From the NCBI GenBank assembly GCA_963556195.1, contig CAUVYP010000244.1, positions 3,720,001 to 3,784,000 of the forward strand: 64,000 nt of DNA, given 5' to 3'. The notes under the pieces are model-generated. The model saw only the letters and a list, made by a program, of their open reading frames with translations. It was not told where the DNA came from and made no database searches. The stretch is from Sepiola atlantica (Eukaryota; Mollusca; Cephalopoda; Sepiida; Sepiolidae). Below, in pieces: positions 1-10,771 of this stretch (its first letter is position 1; each line of letters starts with the position of its first letter). A program made the position numbers and the translations under genes.

Positions 1-3000
1 TTAGCGCGTTTTAAAGTTGATATCGCTTTTGTTTATAACTTCCATATTTATTCGAATTGTGCAACGAAACTTTGCAGACAACCGCGGAGACACATTTTCT
101 ACTGAAATACTAAGTTTCAGAAGTGCAGCTCTTGTACTGCCGGAGATATGTCGATACAAACTTAATACGCAAAACATCAACAAAATTTAGCGCGTTTTAA
201 AGTTGATACCGCTTTTGTTTATAATTTCCACATTTATTCGAATTGTGCAACGAAACTTTGCAGACAACCGCGGAGATACATTTTCTACTAAAGTACCAAG
301 TTTCAGAAGTACAGCTCTTGCACTGCCGGAGATATGTCGATACAAACTGAATACGCAAAACATCAACAAAATTTAGCGCGTTTTAAAGCTGATATCGCTT
401 TTGTTTATAACTTCCACATTTATTCGAATTGTGCAACGAAACTTTGCAGACAGTCACGGATAGGCCTTTTCCACTGAAGTTCCAAGTTTCAGAAGTGCAG
501 CTCTTGTACTGCCGGAGATATTTCGATACAAACTTAATACGCAAAACATCAACAAAATTTAGCGCGTTTTAAAGTTGATATCGCTTTTGTTTATAACTTC
601 CACATTTATTCGAATTGTGCAACGAAACTTTGCAGACTACCGCGGAGACACATTCTCTACTGAAGTACCAAGTTTCAGAAGTGCAGCTCTTGTACTGCCG
701 GAGATATGTCGATACAAACTGGATACGCAAAACATCAACAAAATTTAGCGCGTTTTAAAGTTGATATCGCTTTTGTTTATAACTTCCACATTTATTCGAA
801 TTGTGCAACGAAACTTTGCAGACTACCGCGGAGACACATTCTCTACTGAAGTACCAAGTTTCAGAAGTGCAGCTCTTGTACTGCCGGAGATATGTCGATA
901 CAAACTGGATACGCAAAACATCAACAAAATTTAGCGCGTTTTAAAGTTGATATCGCTTTTGTTTATAACTTCCACATTTATTCGAATTGTCCACGAAACT
1001 TTGCAGACAGTCGCGGAGACACATTTTCTACTGCAGTACCAAGTTTCAGAAGTGCAGCTCTTGTACTGCCGGAGATATGTCGATACAAACTGAATACGCA
1101 AAACATCAACAAAATTTAGCGCGTTTTAAAGTTGATATCGCTTTTGTTTATAACTTCCACATTTATTCGAATTGTGCAACGAAACTTTGCAGACAACCGC
1201 GGAGTCACATTCTCTACTGAAGTACCAAGTCTCAGAAGTGCAGCTCTTGTACTGCCGGAGATATGTAGATACAAACTGAATACGCAAAACATCAACAAAA
1301 TTTAGCGCGTTTTAAAGTTGATATCGCTTTTGTTTATAACTTCCACATTTATTCGAATTGTGCTACGAAACTTTGCAGACAACCGCGGAGACACATTTTC
1401 TACTGAAGTACCAAGTTTCAGAAGTGAAGCTCTTGTACGGCCGGAGATATGTCGATACAAACTGGATACGCAAAACATCAACACAATTTAGCGCGTTTTA
1501 AAGTTGATATCGCTTTTGTTTATAACTTCCACATTTATTCGAATTTTGCAACGAAACTTTGCAAACAGTCGCGGATAGGGATTTTCTACTCAAGTACCAA
1601 GTTTCAGAAGTGCAGCTTTTGTACTGCCGGAGATATGTCGATACAAACTGAATACGCAAAACATCATCAAAATTCAGCGCGTTTTAAAGTTGATATCGCT
1701 TTTGTTTATAACTTCCACATTTATTCGAATTGTTCAACGAAAGTTTGCAGACAGTCGCGGAGACACATTTTCTACTGAAGTACCAAGTTTCAGAAGTTCA
1801 GCTGTTGTACTGCCGGAGATATGTCGATACAAACTGGATACGCAAAACATCAACAAAATTTAGCGCGTTTTAAAGTTGATATCGCTTTGGTTTGTAACTT
1901 CTACATTTATTCGAATTGTGCCACGAAACTTTGCGGACAGTCGCGGATAGGCGTTTTCTATGAAGTAACAAGTTTCAGAAGTGCAGCTCTTGTACTGCCG
2001 GAGATTTGTCGATACAAACTTAATACGCAAAACATCAACAAAATTTAGCGCGTTTTAAAGTTGATATCGCTTTTGTTTATAACTTCCACATTTATTCGAA
2101 TTGTGCAACGAAACTTTGAAGCCAGTCGCGGATAGGCCTTTTCTACTGAAGTAATTAGTTTCAGAAGTGCAGCTCTTGTACTGCCGGAGATATGTCGATA
2201 CAAACTGAATACGCAAAACATCAACAAAATTTAGCGCGTTTTAAAGTTGATATCGCTTTTGTTTATAACTTCCACATTTATTCGAATTGTGCAACGACAC
2301 TTTGCAGACAACCGCGGAGACACATTTTCTACTGCAGTACCAAGTTTCAGAAGTTCAGCTGTTGTACTGCCGGAGATATGTCGATACAAACTGAATACGC
2401 AAAACATCAACAAAATTTAGCGTGTTTTAAAGTTTATATCGCTTTTGTTTATAACTTCCACATTTATTCGAATTATGCCACGAAACTTTGCAGACAACCG
2501 CGGAGACACATTTTCTACTGAAGTACCAAGTTTCAGAAGTGCAGCTCTTGTACTGCCGGAGATATGTCGATACAAACTTAATACGCAAAACATCAACAAA
2601 ATTTAGCGCGTTTTAAAGTTGATACCGCTTTTGTTTATAACTTCCAAATTTATTCGAATTGTGCCACGAAACTTTGCCTACAACCGCGGAGACACATTTT
2701 TTACTGAAGTACCAAGTTTCAGAAGTACAGCTCTTGCACTGCCGGAGATATGTCGATACAAACTGAATACGCAAAACATCAACAAAATTTAGCGCGTTTT
2801 AAAGTTGATATCGCTTTTGTTTATAACTTCCACATTTATTCGAATTGTGCCACGAAACTTTGCAGACAGTCGCGGATAGGCCTTTCCTACTGAAGTACTA
2901 AGTTTCAGAAGTGCAGCTCTTGTACTGCCGGAGATATGTCGATACAAACTGAATACGCAAAACATCAACAAAATTTAGCGCGTTTTAAAGTTGATATCGC

Positions 3001-4220
3001 TTTTGTTTATAACTTCCACATTTATTCGAATTGTGCAACGAAACTTTGCAGACAACCGCGGAGACACATTCTCTACTGAAGTACCAAGTTTCAGAAGTGA
3101 AGCTCTTGTACTGCCGGAGATATGTCGATACAAACTGGATACGCAAATCATCAACACAATTCAGCGCGTTTTAAAGTTGATATCGCTTTTGTTTATAACT
3201 TCTACATTTATTCGAATTGTGCCACGAAACTTTGCAGACAGTCGCGGATAGGGATTTTCTACTCAAGTACCAAGTTTCAGAAGTGCAGCTTTTGTACTGC
3301 CGGAGATATGTCGATACAAACTGAATACGCAAAACATCAACAAAATTTAGCGCGTTTTAAAGATGATAATGCTTTTGTTTATAACTTTCACACTTATTCG
3401 AATTGTGCCATGAAACTTTGCAGACAGTCGCGGATAGGCATTCTCTACTGAAGTACCAAGTTTCAGAAGTGCAGCTCTTGTACTGCCGGAGATATGTCGA
3501 TACAAACTAAATACGCCAAACATCATCAAAATTTAGCGCGTTTTAAAGTTGATATCGCTTTTGTTTATAACTTCCACATTTATTCGAATTGTTCAACGAA
3601 ACTTTGCAGACAGTCGCGGAGACACATTTTCTACTGAAGTACCAAGTTTCAGAAGTTCAGCTGTTGTACTGCCGGAGATATGTCGATACAAACTGGATAC
3701 GCAAAACATCAACAAAATTTAGCGCGTTTTAAAGTTGATATCGCTTTTGTTTATAACTTCTACATTTATTCGAATTGTGCAACGAAACTTTGCAGACAGT
3801 TGCGGATAGGCATTTTTTACTGAAGTAGTAAGTCTCAGAAGTGCAGCTCTTATACTCCCAGAGATATGTCGATACAAACTGAATACACAAAACATCAACA
3901 AAATTTAGCGCGTTTTAAAGTTGATATCGCTTTTGTTTATAACTTCCACATTTATTCGAATTGTGCTACGAAACTTTGCACACAGTCGCGGATAGGCATT
4001 TTATACTGAAGTACCAAGTTTCAGAAGTTCAGCTGTTGTACTGCCGGAGATATGTCGATACAAACTAGATACGAAAAACATCAACAAAATTTAGCGCGAT
4101 TTAAAGTGGATATCGTTTTTGTTTATAACTTCACCATTTATTCGAATTGTGCAACGAAACTTTACAGAACGTCGCAGGGAAACATTTCTTATTGAAATAC
4201 TAAGTTTCATTAGTTCTGCT
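1..4220. repeat. 186-bp tandem satellite, about 22.7 copies
   Basis: The sequence repeats every 186 bp, anchored by a 'tttagcgcgttttaaag' block near 187, 373, 1116, 1302 and so on to 4091. Two monomer types differ mid-unit. Type A has 'gcggagacacatt' and type B has 'gcggatagg'; they are interspersed irregularly. The last copy (from about 4090) is the most diverged and is cut by the LTR element at 4221. The array runs off the left edge. Because 186 is a multiple of three, open frames of about 60 codons recur on the minus strand and 75-109 codon frames on the plus strand. I take these as by-products of the period, not genes. The unit size is typical of centromeric or pericentromeric satellites, but nothing here proves that location. 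Confidence 0.96.
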
Positions 4221-4507
4221 TGTAGGGAACATGAACAGTAAGATGGCTTACTCGCGAAACGTCCTCGAGTTTGCTGGTCCTGTGCGCATCGAGTTAAAGA
4301 ATGAAAAAAAGAAATCCAACATGGCGTCCCTGAATGTTTATTACATACAGTTCACGCAAAATCTCGCAAAGTCTCGTTGCACGTATTGAAATTAGGTGTG
4401 ACTCGATATTATAAAAGCGAGTCTCGTACCGTCTCAGGAGAACGGAGTGTGTGAAGAGAGTGCACCTTGGAGGTTAACAGTGATTTGCGACCTTCGTTAT
4501 TACTACA
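4221..4507 (+). repeat. Gypsy-1 5' LTR
   Basis: It is 287 bp, begins TG and ends CA, and matches 8119-8426. It lacks the stretch around 'gagcggtgagagctg' found near the 3' end of the downstream LTR. It contains a TATA-like box. Confidence 0.9.
4410..4417 (+). promoter_or_regulatory. TATA box in Gypsy-1 5' LTR
   Basis: TATAAAAG lies within the LTR and is conserved in the 3' LTR at 8308-8315. Position and sequence fit the RNA polymerase II core promoter of an LTR element. Confidence 0.7.
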
Positions 4508-4520
4508 AGCTATCTCGGCA

Positions 4521-5196
4521 ATGGACAAATTCGACTTGAGTTCGACCCTCTGTAGTCGAGTGGTAGGAGAAAGCCGAGCGCGTCTGTAGACTTTGCAATA
4601 TAAAGGATCCTGCACTGGTCATCCCGCTAAGGCTGACCAAAGGAGCATATTCGGTATATCAGCAGCTCGGAGTCGAACCAGGCCTGGAGGAAGTTAGGCA
4701 GGCGCTATACGCAGCCTTTGTTTTGGACCCTTTCGTCGCCTGGAGGCAGTTCACCGAACGGCGGTCTGGGCTAGATGAGACTGTGGGCGTCTACCTGGCC
4801 GATTTGAGGAGGCTAGCCGCGCCGTTTGGTGGAACAAGCGAGCGAATACTGGGATGCGCTTTTCTGACTGGACTCCTAGACAGCGCCAGCAGACTGCTGC
4901 GAGCATCGTCCAGACTCAGTGAGATTGGGCTTAACGAGTTGTTTGCCAGAGCCCGAAACATTTTGAAAGAGGACACAGAGCCGGTTTCGGCAGCTGCGGA
5001 AGCGTCTTCACCACCAACAGAAGACGTGAGATGCTACAAATGTGGCGGGCCGAATCATTTTTCAAAAGACTGCCGAAGCCGAAGCGGTGCAAAGGACGCG
5101 CCCGATCGAGGAACGTTAAAACGCGTGCGTTGTTACCGGTGCAACAAGCTGGGTCAGGTGGCAAGAGGTTGTCCGGGAAACGGGCAAGGGGAGTAA
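4521..5196 (+). pseudogene. gag: Gypsy-1 gag (5' part broken)
   Basis: An ATG at 4521 opens a short frame that stops at 4587-4589. A gag-like frame one register away is open from 4567 to the TAA at 5194-5196, so the N-terminal part is broken by a shift or deletion. The frame carries a capsid-like helical region followed by two CCHC zinc knuckles at the C-terminus. The first (CYKCGGPNHFSKDC, near 5032) is complete. The second (CYRCNKLGQVARGC, near 5129) has Gln in place of the metal-binding His. Gag would package element RNA. The -1 frameshift signal before the stop links it to protease. The first methionine is uncertain because no ATG lies at the head of the long frame. Confidence 0.82.
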
Positions 5197-5243
5197 GCTA
5201 TAGCGCCAATCTTCTCCCTAGATCGTCGCCAAAAAAGGCGCTA
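5175..5243 (+). promoter_or_regulatory. Candidate -1 programmed frameshift site with H-type pseudoknot
   Basis: The heptamer GGGAAAC (5175-5181) is read G GGA AAC in the gag frame, 12 nt before the gag stop. Protease is open in the -1 frame. After a 6-nt spacer, 5188-5193 can pair with 5214-5219 (6 bp, one G-U). The loop segment 5201-5207 (TAGCGCC) can pair with 5237-5243 (GGCGCTA, 7 bp), which gives an H-type pseudoknot. The same heptamer type is a known retroviral gag-pro slippery site. A competing small hairpin (5227-5230 with 5237-5240 around six A's) is possible. This is folded by eye, not by computation. Confidence 0.72.
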
Positions 5244-5657
5244 CCCACAGTGAGCGTGCGCGTAAACGGGCGTGAGCGCTTCGCGCTTGTAGACACCGGG
5301 TGCACGCAGACCCTCGTGCGCAAAGCATGCTGTGACGCATGGGATAAGGAAAGGATCCCGGTATTGACGGTTGGCGGTGGCTCGATTGCCTCTTGTGGCG
5401 TTAGCATCATTCGCTTAGGTGTCGGTGATGAGCCCACAGTAACCGTACGAGCCTTGGTTATAAACGGTGACCTGCTCGCTTACGAGCTGCTCCTAGGAAT
5501 GGACGTCATCAAGGAATTGGGAGGTGTACGCATTGATGGTGAGGGTAGGGCACATTTTGCAAAAGCGGGCCTTTCTCTGAGTGCAGCTATGAAGCTGGAA
5601 CAGCCTGATTTTCGTGCGAAATTCGACCAGCGCACGAAGTCCTGGACAGCCTCCTGA
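5178..5657 (+). pseudogene. pro: Gypsy-1 protease (retropepsin) region
   Basis: This frame is -1 relative to gag. It encodes an aspartic protease with the active-site triad in ALVDTGCTQTLV (DTG at 5292-5300) and the downstream retropepsin signature LLGMDV. It would cut the Gag-Pol polyprotein. The frame ends at a TGA (5655-5657) where the following residues continue a pol-like sequence. TAA at 5685 and TAG at 5775 also interrupt the same register. The original protease and reverse transcriptase were therefore probably one continuous frame, now dead by point mutations. Confidence 0.85.
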
Positions 5658-5777
5658 AAGTGGTCGGAGGAGCAGCCACCCGGGTAATTATACAATAAGG
5701 TGCCAGAATACAAAATTCCCCCCGGAGCTCGTGCAGAATACGACAAGGAACTACAAACTTGGATTAGTAATGGATAG

Positions 5778-8352
5778 CTAGTTACGTATTCAGAGAAGGA
5801 ATTGGGTCCTTCAAAGTGCCTGATCCCGTTAATGTCGGTTATCCAACAGAATAAGCAGAAGGTGAGGCCGGTGCTCGACTATCGAGAATTGAATGAGCAC
5901 GTGGACCCTGTTACAGATCGCGCGGACGTATGCACTGAAAAGTTGAGGGAATGGCGGCAAGCGGGATCTAATGTATCTGTACTGGATCTTCACAAAGCAT
6001 ACCTTCAAGTGCGTGTACACAGATCACTATGGCCCTATCAAACGGTGTCTAACCCGCATGGGATTTGGAGTTAATGTGGCGCCATTAATTATGCAAATGA
6101 TTGTTTACACCATTCTGACTAAAGATGAGCGCATTCAGCGGGCAACGTCTGCATATATTGATGACGTGTACGTGGACGAGGAAATTGTATCTGCGGCGCG
6201 CGTGAGGGAGCATCTCTACAACTTTGGCCTTCTCAGCAAGGAACCGGAAAGGCATCAGGATGGCGCACGGGTACTTGGTTTGCAGGTCTGGGAGGAAGAT
6301 GACGTTCTGTATTGGAAACGAGGAGATGAAACCCCGGACATGCCTTGTATTGTTACACGACGAAACGTATGTTCCTTGTGCGGAAAGTTAGTTGGACACC
6401 TTCCTATGGGCGGCTGGCTTCGTGTTGCGGTGACATTTATTAAGCGAAGAGCCTCCGACGTCACCACTGGATGGGATGACGAAACTCATGACGTCCCTCT
6501 CAATACAATGCTCCTCACCAGGGTGCACAAGCAAGACCCAACGCGAGGCAGATGGTGCGTCGACAGCCAGAACCTTAGTGTGTGGGTTGATGCAAGCTCT
6601 CTCGCCATTGGTGTATCGGTGGTCCATGATGGAACGGTGGTGGAAGACGCTTGCTGGTTACGCCCAGAAAAGGACTCCCAGCACATAAACCTGGCAGAAC
6701 TCTATGCAGTTATCAAGGGGATAAACTTGGCAATTCTTTGGAAGACGACCACCCTGCGACTATTCACGAATTCTGCTTGCGTCCATAAGTGGATTTCAGA
6801 TACTCTGACAGGGAGGGCCAGAGTACGAACCAAAGCCACGAGCGAGATGCTCATCCGACGGCGGCTCGACACGATCATGACGCTGGTGAACGAATATGCG
6901 CTGTCCCTGGTCAAATCCAGCCTGAACAAAGCAGATTGTTTGACGAGAGTACCTGAAAGATGGCTTGATGCCATAAGAAAGACTATTGAATCCATGCAGC
7001 CCGCCTGCGCCGCTTCCATGAGCCCCGTTCGATCTAATCACATCAAAGAAGTCCACCAACAAACCGGACACCCTGGGGTCAAGCGGACCCTATATTTTGC
7101 TAAGTTGGTTGAACCAGGAGTACAAAAGGCAGACGTCAGAAAAGTGGTCAAAGATTGTGTAGCATGCCAATCCATTGATCCAGCACCCGTTCGCTGGGAA
7201 AAAGGAAAGCTAGGAGTGGAAAGCAATTGGAACCGACTGGCGATGGATATTACTCACCACAACGGCGAGGATTTCCTGACCTTCATTGATTGCGGTCCAT
7301 CAAGGTTTGCGATATTGCGCATGCTGCGCCGGCAGGATGCAGCCAGCATCGTCCGTCAGTTAAACAGTATTTTTCTTGAACGTGGCCCCCCAACGGAGAT
7401 ATTAACCGACAATGGCGCTGCATTCACTAGTGAGCAGTTCAGAAAGTTTGCTGATGGCTGGGAAGTACACCTGAGGTTTCGATGCGCCCACGTACCGAGT
7501 GGAAATGGGGTCATCGAGCGGAATCACAGAACCGTCAAAACCATTGCGGCCAAGACGGGCTGCACGGTATTTGGGGCAGTCTACCTGTATAACGTAACCC
7601 CAAAAGATAATGTTTCACCCTCTACAGCGCCGGATGACACCTTGCACAGGTATCACGTCAGGGTGAAAGGCATAGAGACTAACCAGCTGTCCGAACTGGA
7701 AGTAACCAAAGAGAAACTGAAAAAAAGGGATGTCGTCTGGATTAAGAATCCGCGCGGCAAGTGTACGACGAAATACGGAGTTGGACGCGCCACCGAGGTA
7801 ATAAGCCCCCAGGCAGTGCGAGTCGACGGTATGCCCCGTCACATTAGAGACCTACGGTTAGCAACGCAACCATCACTGGACGACAAGAGCGAGTCGGAGT
7901 CAGAGAGCAGTGAGGCATCGCTTTGGCTTGCAGCAGCCCCATCGGACAGTGACTCGGATATCAGCAGTATCCCAGCGGACGCGATGTTTCTCGACCCTCA
8001 GACCGCGGACAAGAGCACAAACGAAGATGAGGCTTGCGTTGTCCCCCTCCGAAGAAGCAACCGGCGAAGGAGATCAAGGCCTCCCTGCCATCTCTGTGAT
8101 CATGAGATCAGGAGGGAGTGTAGGGAACATGAACATGAAGATGGCTTACTTGCAAAACGTCCTCGAGTTTGCCTGTGCTGTGCGCTGCGAGTGAAAGAAT
8201 TAAAGAAAGAAATCCAACATGGCGTCCCTGAATGTTTATTACATACAGTTCACGCAAAAACTCGCAGAGTCTCGTTGCACGTATGGAAATTAGGTGTAGA
8301 TCGATATTATAAAAGCGGGTCTCGTACCGTCTCAGGAGAACGGAGGGTGTGA
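5778..8352 (+). pseudogene. pol: Gypsy-1 pol: reverse transcriptase, RNase H, integrase
   Basis: The RT begins in the protease register (VRPVLDYRELN near 5860, then LDLHKAYLQV). It shifts +1 around 6045 into the long frame 5971-8352, with loss of a few residues at the join. The RT catalytic box is YIDDVYV (near 6157). RNase H-like sequence follows (WVDASSLAIGV, then NLAELYAV). The integrase has an HHCC-type zinc region near 7042-7170 (HQQTGHPG, CVACQ), then a DDE core: AMDITHHNG, LTDNGAAF and GVIERNHR. The acidic-serine and basic C-terminal tail reads on through the polypurine tract into the 3' LTR before stopping. The order RT-RNaseH-INT supports Ty3/Gypsy. The copy cannot make a functional polyprotein as it stands. 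Confidence 0.88.
8110..8118 (+). other. Polypurine tract of Gypsy-1
   Basis: AGGAGGGAG lies immediately before the TG that opens the 3' LTR. This is the expected position and composition of the plus-strand priming site. Confidence 0.75.
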
Positions 8353-8426
8353 CGCGAGTGCACGTGTCGAGCGGTGAGAGCTGCTTTGGAAGTTAACAGT
8401 GATTTGCGACCTTCGTTATAACTACA
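8119..8426 (+). repeat. Gypsy-1 3' LTR
   Basis: It is 308 bp, matches 4221-4507, carries TATAAAAG at 8308-8315 and ends at ACTACA. From 8427 the sequence is 5S spacer in minus orientation. Confidence 0.9.
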
Positions 8427-8484
8427 GTATCTTAGTACTATTTTTCGCATAATTTGCTAAAAAAAAAAAATAATAAAATTAGAT

Positions 8485-8602
8485 GCTTACAGCACCTGGT
8501 ATTCCCAAGTGGTCACCCATCTAAGTACTGACCAGGCCCAACGTTGTTTAACTTCGGTGATCGGACGAGAACCGGTATTTTCAGCGTGATATGGCCGTAA
8601 GC
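8485..8602 (-). rRNA. 5S rRNA gene 1
   Basis: This is a full-length 118-bp match on the minus strand. Read as RNA it has 'gttgggcctgg' where most plus-strand units have 'gtagagcctgg'. It is therefore closer to the common animal 5S form than the rest of the array. A T-run (A-run on this strand) lies downstream at about 8460-8470. Confidence 0.9.
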
Positions 8603-9027
8603 GGATATCTTACAACATTTTTACAATTAAACCATTAGTTTGCTTCCCTTATTCTATTTACTTTTCATCATTCATTCAAACTTGCTTTTTAATCACACTG
8701 TTTTTACACTGTTTATTAAATTTACTCTTTGAAAAAACATATTTAAACTGCATGAGAATAAAAACAGACACACACAAAAATAAAAATAAATTCTACTATC
8801 TTCGGCGATTAAATAATAAACAGACTGATAAACAAAATAGAAAATAATTTATTTGGGAATTTAATGCGCCGCATAAAAATTTAACGTAAAGCGAATACCC
8901 ACTTCCAGGACGCGAGGTGGTAATGATTAATATCTACCGCCAACTTTTTATTGTTTTAAGTAATCGCAAACACAAGTGTTATCTTAGTACTATATTTCAC
9001 ATCATTTGCTAAAAAAAAAAATTAGAT

Positions 9028-9145
9028 GCCTACAGCACCTGGTATTCCCAAGTGGCGACCCATCTAAGTACTGACCAGGCTCTACGTTGCTTAACTTCGG
9101 TGATCGGACGAGAACCGGTGTTTTCAGCGTGATATGTCCGTAAGC
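9028..9145 (-). rRNA. 5S rRNA gene 2
   Basis: A full-length minus-strand copy, with changes at the 3' arm ('tgtaggc'), at 'gtcgccactt' and at 'gtaagc...ggacat' in helix I. The array polarity changes about 130 bp beyond its 5' end. Confidence 0.88.
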
Positions 9146-9275
9146 GGATATCTTACAACATTTTTACCATTAAACAATTAGTTTGCTTCCTTTATTTAAT
9201 TTACATTTCATCATTCATTCCAACTTGCTTTTAAATCACACTGTGTTGACATTTTTATAAAATTTACCCTTTGAA

Positions 9276-9294
9276 ACTGACCAGGCTCAACGTT
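9276..9294 (-). other. 19-bp 5S gene scar at the array polarity switch
   Basis: 'actgaccaggctcaacgtt' is an internal fragment of a minus-strand 5S gene. It lies between minus-oriented upstream spacer (ending 'accctttgaa') and plus-oriented spacer (starting 'ttctctttt'). It marks the inversion breakpoint. Confidence 0.8.
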
Positions 9295-9535
9295 TTCTCT
9301 TTTGGTTTTTCAGTCTGTTTATTATTTAATCGCCTAAGATAGTAGAATTTATATTTATTTGGATGTGTGTGTGTTTTAATTCTCATGCAATTTTAATATG
9401 TGTTTTGAAAGGGTAAATTTAATGAAAAGTGTGAAAACAGTATGATTAAAAAGCAGGTTTGAATAAATGATGAAAAGTAAATAGAATAAGGGAAGCAAAC
9501 TAATGGTTTAATGGTAAACATGTTGTAAGATATCC

Positions 9536-9653
9536 GCTTACGGCCATATCACGCTGAAAACACCGGTTCTCGTCCGATCACCGAAGTTAAGCAACGTAGA
9601 GTCTGGTTCGTACTTAGATGGGTGACCACTTGGGAATACAAGGTGCTATAAGC
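9536..9653 (+). rRNA. 5S rRNA gene 3
   Basis: First plus-strand unit, full length. Variants include 'gagtctggttcgtactt' in the internal control region and 'acaaggtgctataagc' at the 3' end. These weaken helix I and the intermediate element, so function is uncertain. T-tracts follow. Confidence 0.88.
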
Positions 9654-10099
9654 ATCTAATTTTTCTTTTCTTTTTTTTCTTTTTTTTTTTTTAGCAATGA
9701 TGCGACAAACAGTAATAGGGACCTACTAGTGTTTGCGATTACTCAAGGCTGAAATAGTTGGCGGTAGATATAAATCATAACAACCTCACGTCCTGGGAGT
9801 AGGTATTCGCTTTACGTTAAATTTTTATGCTGCACATAAAATTCCCAAATAAATTATGTTCTCTTTTTGTTTTTCAGTCTGTTTATTATTTAATCGCCTA
9901 AGATAGTAGAATTTATATTTATTTGGATGTGTGTGTCTTTTAATTCTCATGCATTTTAAATATGTGTTTTGAAAGGGTAAATTTAATAAAAAGTGTAAAA
10001 ACAGTGTGATTAAAAAGCAGGTTTGCATGAATGATGAAAAGTAAATAGAATAAGGGAAGCAAACTAATGGTTTAATGGTAAAAATGTTGTGAGATATCC

Positions 10100-10217
10100 G
10101 CTTACGGCCATATCACGCTGAAAACACCGGTTCTCGTCCGATCACCGAAGTAAAGCAACGTAGAGCCTGGTCAGTACTTAGATGGGTGACCACTTGGGAA
10201 TATCAGGTGTTGTAAGC
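10100..10217 (+). rRNA. 5S rRNA gene 4
   Basis: Full length. Differs at 'gaagtaaagcaacg' (box A) and 'tatcaggtgttgtaagc'. A T-tract follows. Confidence 0.9.
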
Positions 10218-10654
10218 ATGTAATTTTTCTTTTCTTTTTTTTTTTTAGCAATGATGCGACAAACAGTAATAGGGTACTACTAGTGTTTGCGATTACTCAA
10301 GGCTGAAATAGTTGGCGGTAGATATAAAACATTACAACCTGGCGTCCTGAGAGTGGGTATTCGCTTTACGTTAAATTTTTATGCGGCACAAAAAATTCCC
10401 AAATCCATTATGTTCTCTTTTTGTTTTTCAGTCTGTTTATTATTTAATCGCCTAAGATTGTAGAATTTATAGTTATTTGGATGTGTGTGTGTGTTTTAAT
10501 CCTCATGCAGTTTAAATATGTGTTTTGAAAGGGTAAATTTAATAAAAAGTGTAAAAACAGTGTGATTAAAAGCAGGTTTGAATGAATGATGAAAAGTTAA
10601 TAGAATAAGGAGAGCAAACTAATGGTTTAATGGTAAAAATTGTGTAAGACATCC

Positions 10655-10771
10655 GCTTACGGCCATCTCACGCTGAAAACACCGGTTCTCGTCCGATCAC
10701 CGAAGTTAAGCAACGTAGAGCCTGGTCAGTACTTAGATGGGTGACCACTTGGGAATACCAGGTGCTGTAAC
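10655..10771 (+). rRNA. 5S rRNA gene 5
   Basis: One base is missing at the very 3' end ('ctgtaacatct'), so helix I loses a G. Otherwise close to array consensus, with 'ggccatctcacg' near the 5' end. Confidence 0.87.

Larger units (their letters stand above)
4221..8426 (+). mobile_element. Gypsy-1: decayed Ty3/Gypsy LTR retrotransposon
   Basis: Two direct LTRs (4221-4507 and 8119-8426) flank gag, protease, reverse transcriptase, RNase H and integrase in that order, which is the Ty3/Gypsy (Metaviridae) order. Both LTRs start TGTAGGGAAC and end CTACA. The LTRs differ by substitutions and a roughly 20-bp indel near their 3' ends, so the copy is old. The pol reading frame has at least three in-frame stops and a frameshift. 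No target-site duplication is seen: the left flank is satellite and the right flank is 5S spacer in minus orientation. The element therefore sits exactly on the junction of two tandem arrays. Confidence 0.93.

Noticed and set aside
1..4200. Many 60-109 codon frames on both strands of the 186-bp satellite
   Set aside because: They recur with the repeat period and resemble no known protein. Kept only as a low-interest finding.
8152..8352. Extra C-terminal domain of Gypsy-1 pol
   Set aside because: The frame runs through the polypurine tract into the 3' LTR; that part is read-through, not a domain.
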